Shown: in pieces, positions 23,601 through 33,919 of the stretch
How positions within the stretch are numbered: the stretch's first letter is position 1
Layout of the letters: each line of letters opens with the position of its first letter
Assembly (NCBI GenBank): GCA_023078555.1
Contig: CM041196.1
Coordinates: 1,116,001-1,180,000, forward strand
Origin: Ulva prolifera
Lineage: Eukaryota; Chlorophyta; Ulvophyceae; Ulvales; Ulvaceae
Direction of reading: 5' to 3'
DNA: 64,000 bases
The notes under the pieces: model-generated
Told to the model about the DNA's origin: nothing
The model's input: the letters and a program-made list of their open reading frames with translations, nothing else
Databases searched by the model: none
Translations under genes and position numbers: made by a program

Positions 23601-26129
23601 CAAAAACACGGCGCTTTATGCTCAAAATTTCAGTGCACATAGCTGCATGGCAGCAACACGATGTGATGGCTGGCAGGTGCTGGCATGAAGTTGTTAGCAG
23701 CTACAGCTTCCTGTTACTCTGGAGCTGTGTACTTATCACCCATCTGTGCTGCTGTTGCAGCACCACCATGAAGCAATTGGCACTACTAAGTGGGACTCAG
23801 CCAAATGTCGCCATGGAAGAGAGTTGGATGTGACATGTTGATTCCCAGCTTGTACCACACATCTGTGTTGATGCAGGTGCTCCTGTGGAGTAACTGGCCA
23901 ATGTGCAAACGCGACTGGGTCAAATTCGCTCTGGTGATACTCTATTCTGCAACAGGTGAGACTTGGGTCTGTACCTGCCTTAAGGCTGATCATGAGTTCG
24001 ACAGCTGCCTCAGGCGGCCTCTGCTTTCGTCAGGGTAGCATGGTATCATCATGATGCCACAAGTAGCCCTTGAGATTCAATCAGCTCAACGCCGAAGCAT
24101 CAGTTGGTCGCCGGCAGTGTTGCATGCACAATAGGCAGAGTCAGGCTGTCAGTTTTTCCGTCAGTCAAAGCCTTCTATCAGCCCCTCTTGCTTTGACTGC
24201 TGTAGCTGTAGCTGTAGCTGCACACGATCTCTACACTCTGCGGGCGCCATTTCTGTGTTTCCCCCATTCCGTCTGTGCATTGCAGAGGCTGTCTTCTATA
24301 TAAGTAAGCATCAGTGGACACTGCCTTTGATAGTGGGAGCTGCAAATCAGCTCAGCCGATGGCGCTGAACGTAGTACATCAAATGCTTGACTCATTGATT
24401 GAGTGTTGTTTTGTCTCTGAAAAAGCTGGTTATCGTAATCTAAGTGGTCTTGATTTGGAGATTTGCGAATAAAAGTACATGATAGTGTAATTACATGTTG
24501 TACATACGTGGTATTTCGGGATTTTGTGCGTTATCAGCAGCGCTATGTGTAGAGCTTGTGCAGCCGTTTGGTCACTTCTGCATCTCAGGGCAGATGCTGA
24601 AACTTGAAGGTATGGCAGGGTGCTGAAAACCGCATCGCCAGGGGCATGTGACACAAATTGTGGGATCCAGGCGGGCAAGTGTCTGTACGTGTGCTGTTTC
24701 CGGTAGCGGGCAAGTAAGGTCTATGCAGACTTCCACTTGCATGCCTCTTTGAGCCACATGTCACCTCTTGTGCTAGGATCTCAGTGAGGCAAGCGGACAG
24801 CCGCGTCAGCTAGAGCCAGAGAATGCCATTCGAAACGTCAAGTCGAATCTGGTCAGATCTGGTGACAATCTGGACTTGAACGGCATGCGCCGATGCCAAT
24901 CAATCTCAGCTTTGGCAGCATGTGCGTCCCTCTGTCACAGCAGGCTGTTAGAGCACAATACAGCGGCCCTGTGATTGGATTATATGATGTAACATTTGTT
25001 ATATTCAGATTGCAGCCGTGGTCGGCGGGAATCGGTGTACTGCCAGCGACACATGGAAACAATGTTGGCATGTGCACAGATGGCCGCGCAGTGCACCGCC
25101 TCGAGAGCGCGCAGCCGTGATTTCAACGCTCCACAGCAGCGGACAGCATGATCTATGCACCGTATTGACACAGTACGCTGGCACGAAGATGGATGCTGAT
25201 GGGACCGTTGGATGCTTAGGCGCACTGCTGCAAGGAGAAGGACAGCATCACTATGAGTGTCCAACTAGCCATCGCAGGGTACCTGGCACAGTATGCATCA
25301 ACGTTAACTCATCCATATGCTCGTACTGAGCATGCAATCGAGAGTTTACCGAGATCATCAGCTACTCCGAGAGCTCTTTGCACAGCACAGGGCATGGAAA
25401 TCTGCGAAAATGCGTCCGTCTGGCGCTGTTGACATGTACATTACGCCTGGGAGTTGCAGGCTCTGCAGGAGCCTGCTGAGCCCGCCCGCGCGAGCTTCCA
25501 TTCGCTTCGACCCACGCCACATGCATCGACTCCCGTGGCCTTGCGAAAGCGAGCGAGTGATGCACATCGTTCCAGCTCAAACAGCCCCGCGAACCATATA
25601 AAACCAGCTGTATGATCACTAGGGGTACTGTTATGGGAGCAAAACATGGCCTAGCTCGCAGGAAGACTGCGTCAGGCCCGTGCTTTCGGCACTGCCTAGG
25701 ATCCTCCGCCTTCATGGACTACGTTTCCTCTAGCCTCCATCAGTATAAATTCGACATCAAGATTAGGTTGTGGCCGTCACGTGAACGTCTGCTACACGCT
25801 GCGCGCGTTCTGACGATGCAGTACTGGCAGGCGTTCGGCCTCGTCTCCAGTGTTGTCCTCAGTTCCCTGAAGCCGTGGATCTAGTTACTTACAGAACAAC
25901 CATAGCATGGATTTGAGGCAGGAGACTGGATGCAGTTCGCTCGGCGCTGCATCCGGACGCTGGCTGGTGCGCTGCAGCTGTCCCTGTCACAGGCCCATGC
26001 GCATACCCGTATCATATACGCTGGGCATACTGTAAAGCATAACACCTTCTTCAGGGTAATCCAAGGAGTCTGGTGGATCCTAGCAGTGTCCTGGGCCTGG
26101 TGCGACCCCCTGAAAGGTCACAGCGTGTA
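20650..26129. other. Gene-poor region
   Basis: 5.5 kb follows the DDX6 stop. The longest open frames (for example 20904-21614) are low in codon structure and carry Gly/Cys/Met-rich translations typical of chance frames in GC-rich DNA. AT content rises between about 22.9 and 24.5 kb. I see no RNA gene or known domain. Small spliced genes with short exons cannot be excluded. Confidence 0.5.
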
Positions 26130-26610
26130 CAATTGTGACAACAGCGTACAAGCCTGATCTCCTCGCTGCGCCGGCCTGGCGAGACGTCAACTACTGGAAC
26201 CCGCCTCATCCAACTATGACAAAGCAGCTTGGTCGTTACTGCGGATATAGCGCCTGGAAGTTGCAGCGCGTGGTGGTGTCGTCGAATCATGTCACAGGTT
26301 ATCGCCATGGAATATGTACTGATATTTGGGGCCCCTACCATGGATGCTGACTACCTTGACCTCGGTCCCTCCTGGATCCTGGAAATCATATGGACTCTAA
26401 ACAGACATCTCAGACACAGCCATCGCCACAAGTGGAAATTTCGTCAAATTTTTTTCATGGATAATTATCCTCATAGCTGTGGCCATACATTTGGCTTAGC
26501 CTTCGTAGAGACAGACATGGCCACTGTTTTATGTGCACCTTGGAACACGGACTTCAAACGTGCAAGCGTCCTTCTGCATGTGTCCACCTCTACGGGTCAC
26601 AATTGTTGAA
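26130..26610 (+). pseudogene. Possible remnant of a piggyBac-like DDE transposase
   Basis: One frame gives SSNHVTGYRHGICTDIWGP. The next, after a frame change near 26330, gives YLDLGPSWILEIIW and then RQIFFMDNYPHSCGHTF, with further residues up to NTDFKR. The order (a TGY block, a DLG block, a central FxDNYxxS block, then a region ahead of an R-containing turn) recalls the piggyBac DDE_Tnp_1_7 fold. The match is from pattern memory and is weak; no intact ORF, terminal repeats or TTAA duplication was identified. It sits directly upstream of the exonuclease gene. Confidence 0.25.
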
Positions 26611-26618
26611 AACGGGTG

Positions 26619-28452
26619 ATGCATGAACTTGCGTGGATTTTTGGCGCATGTGTGCAGGAGCAAGCAGATGCGTACGTCAGGATGTCGATGCAGTGCGGCC
26701 GCAAGGCGCCCCCGGGCTCAGAGGAGGTGTGTGGAAAGGGCAGAGACGTGGCAGACACGCAAGCCCTGGAGCGGCCAGATGCCGCGACTGATACTGCGGC
26801 AGTGCACTCTACCGAGCCCACACAAGAGTCTGCCCGCTGCAGCAAGCCGCCAGTGGACAGCGTGGCACCCCCAGCTGACATATTCCTCGTCAGCTCCCGT
26901 GACATGCGTGCACACTTTACGACCACCCTTCACCGCCCCTTGCCATTCGATGTCGAGGATCTCGGAGGCGGCGGCTGTGTGGACATGCCTGTGCGAATGC
27001 ATCGAGGCGGCGGCTCCCCAGCAGCGCGCACACGCAGCTCTAGCCACGACAGCAAACGTGGCACCGACGCTGCCAAATCCTCTGCAGCGGAGCACGCAGG
27101 CGACAACGGTGGTTGGAAGCTGAGTGCGACAGCCGCGGAGGCCGAGGCTGCGCCAGGCGGCAAGTTGATACCAGACGGCACGGCCGAGCTGACCACAGAG
27201 GCTACACATGTGGACCATGCGTCGCTGCTGCACGGCGAGCGCTCCGAGGGGGAGCTGTCCGATGGCGAGATCAAGGACGATGCGTTCCCGCATGTACCGG
27301 CGGCGTGTGCGGGACCCAGCCGAGCAGATCGGGGGCAGGCGCCGGCTCGGGCTCAGGGTTACATCCGGCGTGTGGTCACCCGCGAGGACCTGGAGCCCCG
27401 GGCTAGTGACTACAGGCCCAAGACTTCGATAGCCGAGCTGCCCCGTTATCTGACGGACATGATGACCATGGCTGTAGCAGGTGCTGATCACATGTCGCCA
27501 GCGGCGCGAGAGCCTGATGGCGCTTTGTACCTGCCTTCCAGGTCAGCATACCCTGCCCTCACACCTGCTGCGAGTGCCTGCAGGTATGCACAAGCACCCA
27601 TGCAACTTCCGCTTTGCGAATCTCCCTGAAGCAACAGACCCAGCGACCAAGGAGTGGTGCGTGCTCTTTGCAGTGTCAGGCGCTGCCCGTGCTCCCTTGG
27701 CCAGGGTCGCCCGAAGCTGGATGTCAGCGTACTGTATGGCAGTGAGGCGCTGTATGTGGCCAGAGCTGACAGCCTGGGCGGCATGCAGGGCGCTGGAGTT
27801 CAGGAGGAGCCTCCTCAACGGACAGGGGCAGCATGCGGGCCGCGCGAAGCGGCACAAACACACGCATCAGCGCGAGCAAGGCGCCGCCACGGCAGCAGAG
27901 GACGGCATCAAGAAGCGCCACTGCGATGGCGAGGTTGTGGTGCCGGGCAGTGAGCCTCATACCGCGCGCATTGTCAGACTGCTGCTGGACCAGGGCGACC
28001 ACGCGCACGCTGCAGTGCTGTCTGGCGACTCGTCTGCCCAGAGGGACCTGTTCATTGGGACAGACGTGGAGTTTGTGCCGTCAGAGAAGGACAAGCCACG
28101 CCGCGCTGCGGTGGTACAATTTGCGGTGGCCGACTTCGTGGCCGTCATCCCGCTTTACGTCCTGACCCAGCCAGACAAAGACACCCCACTCGAGGAGCGT
28201 GCAGTCGAGGTGCGCTGCGGCTGAGGCCTGCCCTGTGTATGCTGAAGACTCACGAGCGCTCGGGCCACTGTATGCCAGAGCACCCACACTGACCGCAACA
28301 CAGTGCGACCACCACCATCGGTTCAGGCAGCATTCCACAACCACATGCTCCAGCCGACGAGGCTGCCGTGTGCATGCGGCTCCGCACCAGCAATCCCACC
28401 GTGGCACATCATCCTGCCATGCTGTACTTCACAGGCAAATGCTGTCCACAGC

Positions 28453-28489
<37 letters not shown>

Positions 28490-29495
28490 TGTGGCTCTGT
28501 GGCTCTGTCTGCCCAGGGCCCCAGGGCGGGCACCTGGACCGTTTGCACCGCTGGCCTTGAGCGTGACGGAAATATCCGATCTGCTGCAGCTGCTGAGGGA
28601 GCTGCTGGAGAGGCCGTACATCCGGAAGTGTGGCGTTGGCATCCACGAGGACATGCAGGCCGTCTGGGAGTTCTTCAATGCTATCGGGCACCCATTCAAG
28701 CCAGAGTGTGATTCCAGCTGTGCCCTGTATGGTAGCCTTGTCCCTGCCAGACTGTCGAGCGTGGCACCCAACTTGGAATCGAACCGCATCCTACCGGCGG
28801 TCGTATGCAGTGGCATCGTGGACTTCCAGAAGGTGTGCAAGTGCAAAGGCGGTCTGCAAGGGTATGCAGAAGATTTGCTCGGCTACAACATCGTCAAGGC
28901 TCAGCGCGACGGTGCCCCGTGGATATGGCTGCCCCTCAACATCAAGCAGACTCAATACGCCGTGGATGACGCATGGATTGCGTTGATGATCGTGTGGGCC
29001 ATGCTGACCCGTTACGGATGGAGCAGGATCACGCCTGAGCAGGGCAGGCTTTCCCAACGGCAGCGGGACATCAACGAAGCTGCAGCGCAGCAGCTGCCCC
29101 CGGCGAAGCAGGCAACGGGGCAACGCTGCATTGGAAGCATGGCCCGCCAGAGCGACCCGCCGGCACCGCAAGTGACCGTGGCCGAGGCGGAGTGGCCGCG
29201 CACACGCAGGCAGCGACATACAGCGCTCCGCGCCGGGGCTGCGGCTCGCGCCGCACACGTGACGTCCGCCCCAGGCGCCGGGCAGAGGCGCGGCCCTCCA
29301 AGCGCCCCCCGCCTGCTTGCCCCGGCCGCCTGCGCCCACCCCGAGCCAGCAACCCCCCCTAGCGCCGCGGCAGCACCACGCGTGTTTGCAGCTGGCGCCG
29401 GGAGCGCGGCGGGCTCGTTGCGGCCACGACTGAAGTCAAGCCGGCTCGTCAGCAAGGCATTTGATGACAGTGCCAGGTGGAACGGGTCTCATTGA
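26619..29495 (+). CDS. DEDDy-type 3'-5' exonuclease domain protein (WRN-exonuclease-like)
   Basis: Multi-exon gene. The first exon (ATG 26619, or entry at the acceptor before 26649) encodes a long Ser/Asp/Glu-rich, probably disordered region ending at the donor 27583 or 27541. An exon from about 27705 to 28209 holds FIGTDVEFVP and AAVVQFAVADFVAVIPL, the Exo I strand with catalytic D and E. The last exon (start about 28510, uncertain; stop 29495) holds RKCGVGIHEDMQAV (Exo II), LQGYAEDLLGY and QYAVDDAWIALMI (Exo III, Y and D). The four acidic residues and the tyrosine of DEDDy exonucleases are all present. A basic, Ala/Pro-rich tail follows. It probably degrades nucleic acid 3' ends in the nucleus. 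The exact 27.6-28.5 kb splicing is unresolved; a (TG)n tract lies in the last intron. Confidence 0.75.
28456..28488. repeat. (TG)n microsatellite
   Basis: About 16 uninterrupted TG units just before the final exon of the exonuclease gene. On the transcript it is UG-rich and lies near the 3' splice site. Confidence 0.9.
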
Positions 29496-30270
29496 CGCAC
29501 CGCGGCAGCGGCTGGCGTGCATCAGGGACAATGGATGTGACCGGTCATTGTGGTTGGTGATGCTCATGAGGTGTGGGGAAGTGATGTGTGGTACGCAGCG
29601 TACGCAAGCTGCTTTTCCAGTACGTAAGCTGAGTTTCGAAAAGATACGTGAGGAGCTATGGATGTGAACTTTGACAGGCACTGGCATGAGCGCTGTGCCG
29701 ACTTTGCTGATCCTGGCAACCCGAGGGGCCAGGTTTGGCCACCTACAACCGGAGAGCCACCGGGCGCAGCCCGGTGGGAACGCCATGATGTTACTGGAAC
29801 TTTCAACAGCAATGAGGAGACTTGTACAGCCCTGGCTATGGGGGCGTGGTTTGAGGTGTCGTCGGAGGTCCCGCTGTAAGCACTCGACGAGACACACCGC
29901 CTTGTCACAGCCACGCAGTCCAGCATACCGTGCAGTGTGCCCGATTCCAGATTGGACAATAATTCAGCATGTGTGGTTTTGATATCCGATGGCAGCCCTG
30001 AACGTGCTGCACAGCGAAGCAACACTGCGTTGCAGGAGACCTGCAGGCCTGATGTGCTTCCACATTACTCGCCAGGCCTGCATCCACCTCGCTACAGCAT
30101 CTGGAATTAGCATGACAAAGATATTGAGGCACCTGCTGCTGAATGCAGCGTCTGCCGCACGATGCCTGATCTTGCGACTGCCTTGTGCATGGCCGCTACC
30201 CCATGCAGGGTCAGCGACAGCCAAGCACCGACGCAGCCGCAGAGGTGCTGCCTAGATTTAGTAACAGATT

Positions 30271-30726
30271 GTGAAGCATGGCGGACGTGCCGCAGTGGTT
30301 TGCGAGGTGCTTCTTGCTGGTAACGCCTGTGACGAAGAGCTGAAGGCGTCCCACACACGTGCAGCCCAGTTTCGGCCGCACAGGTGTGCCAGAGTTCTCT
30401 CAGTCAGACTTATGGGCACAACTCCGCAAGTGCGGATGTCGGACTCCACACTTGCCAGCGATGGATCGATCTGTGCACATTCGACCTGCGGCATCTGCCT
30501 AATGTACCGGCGAGAGTGTCATGTGTGTTTGCACCACTGCATACGTTATGAGCCTCAAGCGCCTTCTTCGGCGTTTGCTGTGATATACACGGCGCAACGA
30601 CCCGTGAACGCAGCAGCGGCAACCGACGCCCGACAATTGTCCAGCCGAGCGACGTACAAGTCGATGACAACGCATGGCCGGGCCAGTACCTGGCAGCGCG
30701 ATCGGACTGTCTATCTGGAGACATGA
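30271..30726 (+). other. Duplicated hypothetical ORF, copy A version
   Basis: Same start as the ORF at 37413. Two indels (four extra bases near 30525 and one near 30570) put the second half in a different frame, so at most one copy can encode the original product. No family recognised; it may not be coding at all. Confidence 0.25.
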
Positions 30727-30958
30727 ATCGCACCGGGACGTGGGGAGCGCAGGTGCAAGAGGCTGATGGTGCAACAATGGCCACAGTTACACGCAATACC
30801 CAGGAGGGAGCACTCGACACTCTGACAATCATCCACATTCGATCAGGATGCAAGTCGTAGCCATTCTGCCAGGCTGAGACGCAGCTGCGGATCTTGGCGC
30901 TTCCCTGAGAATCTGCCGGTGTGGTTTTCGTTTTGGGACATTTTCACATGCTCTAGCG

Positions 30959-31273
30959 ATGTTTCCCGAGATACGTATTGCACTGTTGGCGTACTGGCAA
31001 GATCGAGTTGCCGTGGTCGTGGCAAATTTCGATGTACATATGTCGCGAACTCAACACCCACGCAACAGCCGACAATACCTCCGATGGGGTGCCCGCCTCG
31101 AATCGTTTATCCGTGGGGCGCGAGAACCTAGGGACCGCAGCTGCACGCAGATAGTCCCCAGGTCGGTCCCTCGCAGGATATTGGTTCGGCCGTTTTCAGT
31201 TTTTCGTTTTGAGTGCACGTGTTGTACGCAGTACTGGCTGCTTCGCGACTTGGACCAGAACACACTTGAATGA
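30959..31273 (+). other. Duplicated hypothetical ORF (MFPEIRIALLAYWQDR...), copy A
   Basis: This 104-codon ORF is paralogous to 38096-38416. Over the first 60 codons most differences are conservative or silent (for example I/V near the start), which suggests past coding constraint. The 3' halves differ by indels. No domain recognised. Confidence 0.3.
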
Positions 31274-32958
31274 TCACGCAGCTGATTAAGAAGAGTTCAA
31301 GGCCGAGCGTTAGCACACTGTACGCAGCGTCTGACTGCGCCGCTGCTCGGCCGCTGCCCAGCGCAGCCTGCAGTGGTTTGCGAGCCCGCAGACTCCACGA
31401 ACGCTGATGTCAAACGTTCAGCATGCGGTTTGAATGTCCTAGGCCGTGGTCAGAGAGTCCGGGCGGAGGGCTGGCCGGGCACGGCTGCATCGCACCTGGC
31501 CCTCGCCCTCGGTATCGAAGAGCGTACCACGCCATGCTAGCTCAGCCGCTACACGCCATGACTGCTCCCCGTATGCTCACCACTCGCGGTGGAGTGTGGC
31601 CTGCATGAGCTGCCAGGCCGCAGTGCTGCTCGCGTCTGGCGCCACGGCGCGGGGCCCCTCTGCAGCGGCGCGAGCTTGCCCACAACAAAGTAAGACACTC
31701 TCGAACCGTACGGTCTCAATTACTAGTCTATTGCTGGTCTCGACCAGTCAACTGATGCGATCATGACGAGCAACGAATGTCCAGATCAGCGCGGGCTTGC
31801 GAATGCATGTGCATCGATCGTCAAGCGTATGTGTCTCTGTCAGGTCTTGGAGGGACGGAACAGCGGTATTACATCGGACGGTATCGTGTTGATCTGGCGA
31901 TACAAGGGCATGGACGGGTTATCACCCCGCAGGCCACTTGAAATTGTCGCGCTTCATCGACCGCGTGTCGCAACTTGAGTCAGCTTGAGACGCCCAAGCT
32001 CGCCTTCTGCTTCAAGTCGTTGCACACAGGAACGTTGTGTTGAGAATGATACACAGGGCCAGTGTCGCACGCAGGTGGTGGCCAGCCTGGCACAGAGTTA
32101 AGGCAGCGGCGACAGCCGGCCAGTCCTAGGTTATACCACGGGACCGCCAGTCCCGTCAGAACTGCCTTGCCGGCGTGGCATGTCATACGCGGGCCAGCCG
32201 CGTGAAGCTGTCGCGCCACGGCGGGGCAGAGCGTCGTGAAGAGGCCGCGCATCGCGTTCTCTCGGAACCGCCGTCGAGAGACAGCTCCCGCGGGAGCCCC
32301 TGCATCCACATCAGCAAGCCTGTTGAGGGACGTGAACGCAGCCGGGTTGACGCGTCCATATATCGTTCATGCGGCAGCACGGCACGTCGTGGCTTGTGTG
32401 GTCACCTGTCGCCACGCGCAGCGGGTGCATCGAGACAGCGTCGTTGCGGTCTGGTGCCACGTGAAGCAGCTCAGCACGATTCAAGCGCGGATGTCCCACG
32501 AACAGCGCTTGCATCCACATCCATGCGCTCGTCCTGTGGAAGGCCTGTGGCACAGCCCAGAGACACTGCACAGGCAAAACTCACACATACACACGAACAG
32601 TCAATGTCGTCTACAAGTGTCGCTTCAGCAATGCCGTTGGTTACATGCATATGGATGTACCGAAACACGTGTTCAGAGTGCTCTCGATTCCTGGGTTCGG
32701 CCACCTACTGTTTGCACAGTGCCGGGGAGGGTTCATCTAACATTCATCATGCAGTCCGGTCAGCTGTGCAGTAAAAGCCTTCGATGACCGCAACAGGGCT
32801 TCATGCATGGCCACGCCATCACACCATCTTCCCGCATACTCTCTCGCTCTCGCATACGCACCACCGCGCTTGTTGCACCGCACACTGGCGCATGCATGTG
32901 GGCCGCGTGGTGGGCCACCCCACCCCCCTCCCGGGCCGGGTAGCGGCGATCCACTCAC

Positions 32959-33060
32959 ACTGCCGGGTCGACTGGTCCGATCACATAGGACATGTCCGAA
33001 TACTTGGGTCTAATTCCCGGGTAGCAGTCCTGGAAATGCTGCAGAACGGCCCGACACCGT
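32959..33060. mobile_element. MITE-like element, degraded copy in duplication A
   Basis: Aligns with the elements at 40755-40854 and 49919-50019 (shared GGTCCGATCACATA, TCCGAATA and GCAGTCCTGGAAATG). Its terminal inverted repeats have decayed. Confidence 0.6.
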
Positions 33061-33516
33061 TCACCCACCCGCGGTGCACATATGCACCACACAGCCGGTA
33101 GCGCACGCGGCGCTGGCCGCACACTACAGGCACAGCATGCTGTGGCGACGCCTGTGGGACGGCGGGGTCCGGCGCCGAGATGGCGATTGCAGGGTGGGGG
33201 CAGCCCGCTGAGCCGTGGGCCTGCATGCATGCCTGACCATGGCACTCCGCTCGCATGAACGTTATCGATCACGCAGATACCTGCCAGTCCTGTAGGATGT
33301 CGAGCTGGACGCAGGCAGACAGAAGCATGCATGCACATGATGCATCACCAGGATGTGTTCCGTACCAGGACTGCCGAGGCGGTGCCGCCAAGGGCGCCCG
33401 CCGGTGCAGACGCCACAACACCTTCGTGCACGTGCGCATGGCCGCCATGCACCTCAGCCGCATCTGTGCATTTCGGGGTCTGCGCCGCGGCACCGCATGC
33501 TGCAGTGTCCGCGCCC

Positions 33517-33868
33517 GATCGCGCGAGAGGTGGGGTTGTGGAGGAGGCACTGCTCGAGATCGCCGCCGGCGTAGGCGGGTGTGGCGAGGGTGCCCCGCGC
33601 CGCCTTGGAGGATGTCGATGGCGTCACGAGTGAGCGCGCCCCTACTCTTGGGCATGGCCGGCTTGATGGCACATGGGCCGTGGCTGAAGAGGCCGGATGG
33701 CCCTGGTGTATGAGGTGTTGGAATGTTCCCTCATCTGGAAACACACCATGCCGTGAGCTCCTTTGCCGAGCACTGCCATGCCTTTGACCTCGAGCTCGAG
33801 ACCTCTCAACGCCAGGCCTTCGAGCTCACGGCAGAGGAGTCCCAGCCATACACAAAACTAGGGCTCAT
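33517..33868 (-). pseudogene. Protein-kinase gene remnant (copy A of the kinase at 41799-43440)
   Basis: The P-loop exon survives in frame (VKGMAVLGKGAHGM followed by donor GTGTGT, about 33870-33750). The intron and most of the kinase domain are gone. What follows on the minus strand is the start of the second exon (CCATCAAG-equivalent region, then MPKSR), an internal deletion of about 75 bp removing the segment after the N-lobe lysine, and a fragment of the AYAGGDLEQ block. It then breaks off where about 0.9 kb holding the catalytic loop, DWG and APE has been lost. It cannot encode an active kinase. Confidence 0.8.
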
Positions 33869-33919
33869 CCGGGGCGATCTGAAGCCTCGTTCTGCGCGGA
33901 CGCATGAATCCATGCAGAC

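Larger units (their letters stand above)
29854..33917 (+). repeat. Segmental duplication, copy A
   Basis: Direct copy of 36996-43494. The first 2.5 kb (29854 to about 32420) matches copy B at roughly 97 percent by eye, starting at AGGTGTCGTCGGAGGTCCCG. Similarity then continues in blocks to 33917. Relative to copy B it lacks about 0.5 kb (B 39590-40090), an interval between B 40960 and 41310, and about 0.9 kb of the kinase gene (B about 41675-42610). It also lacks two smaller pieces of that gene, including its intron. The right boundary coincides with the donor of the exon at 33920-34061. Confidence 0.9.
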
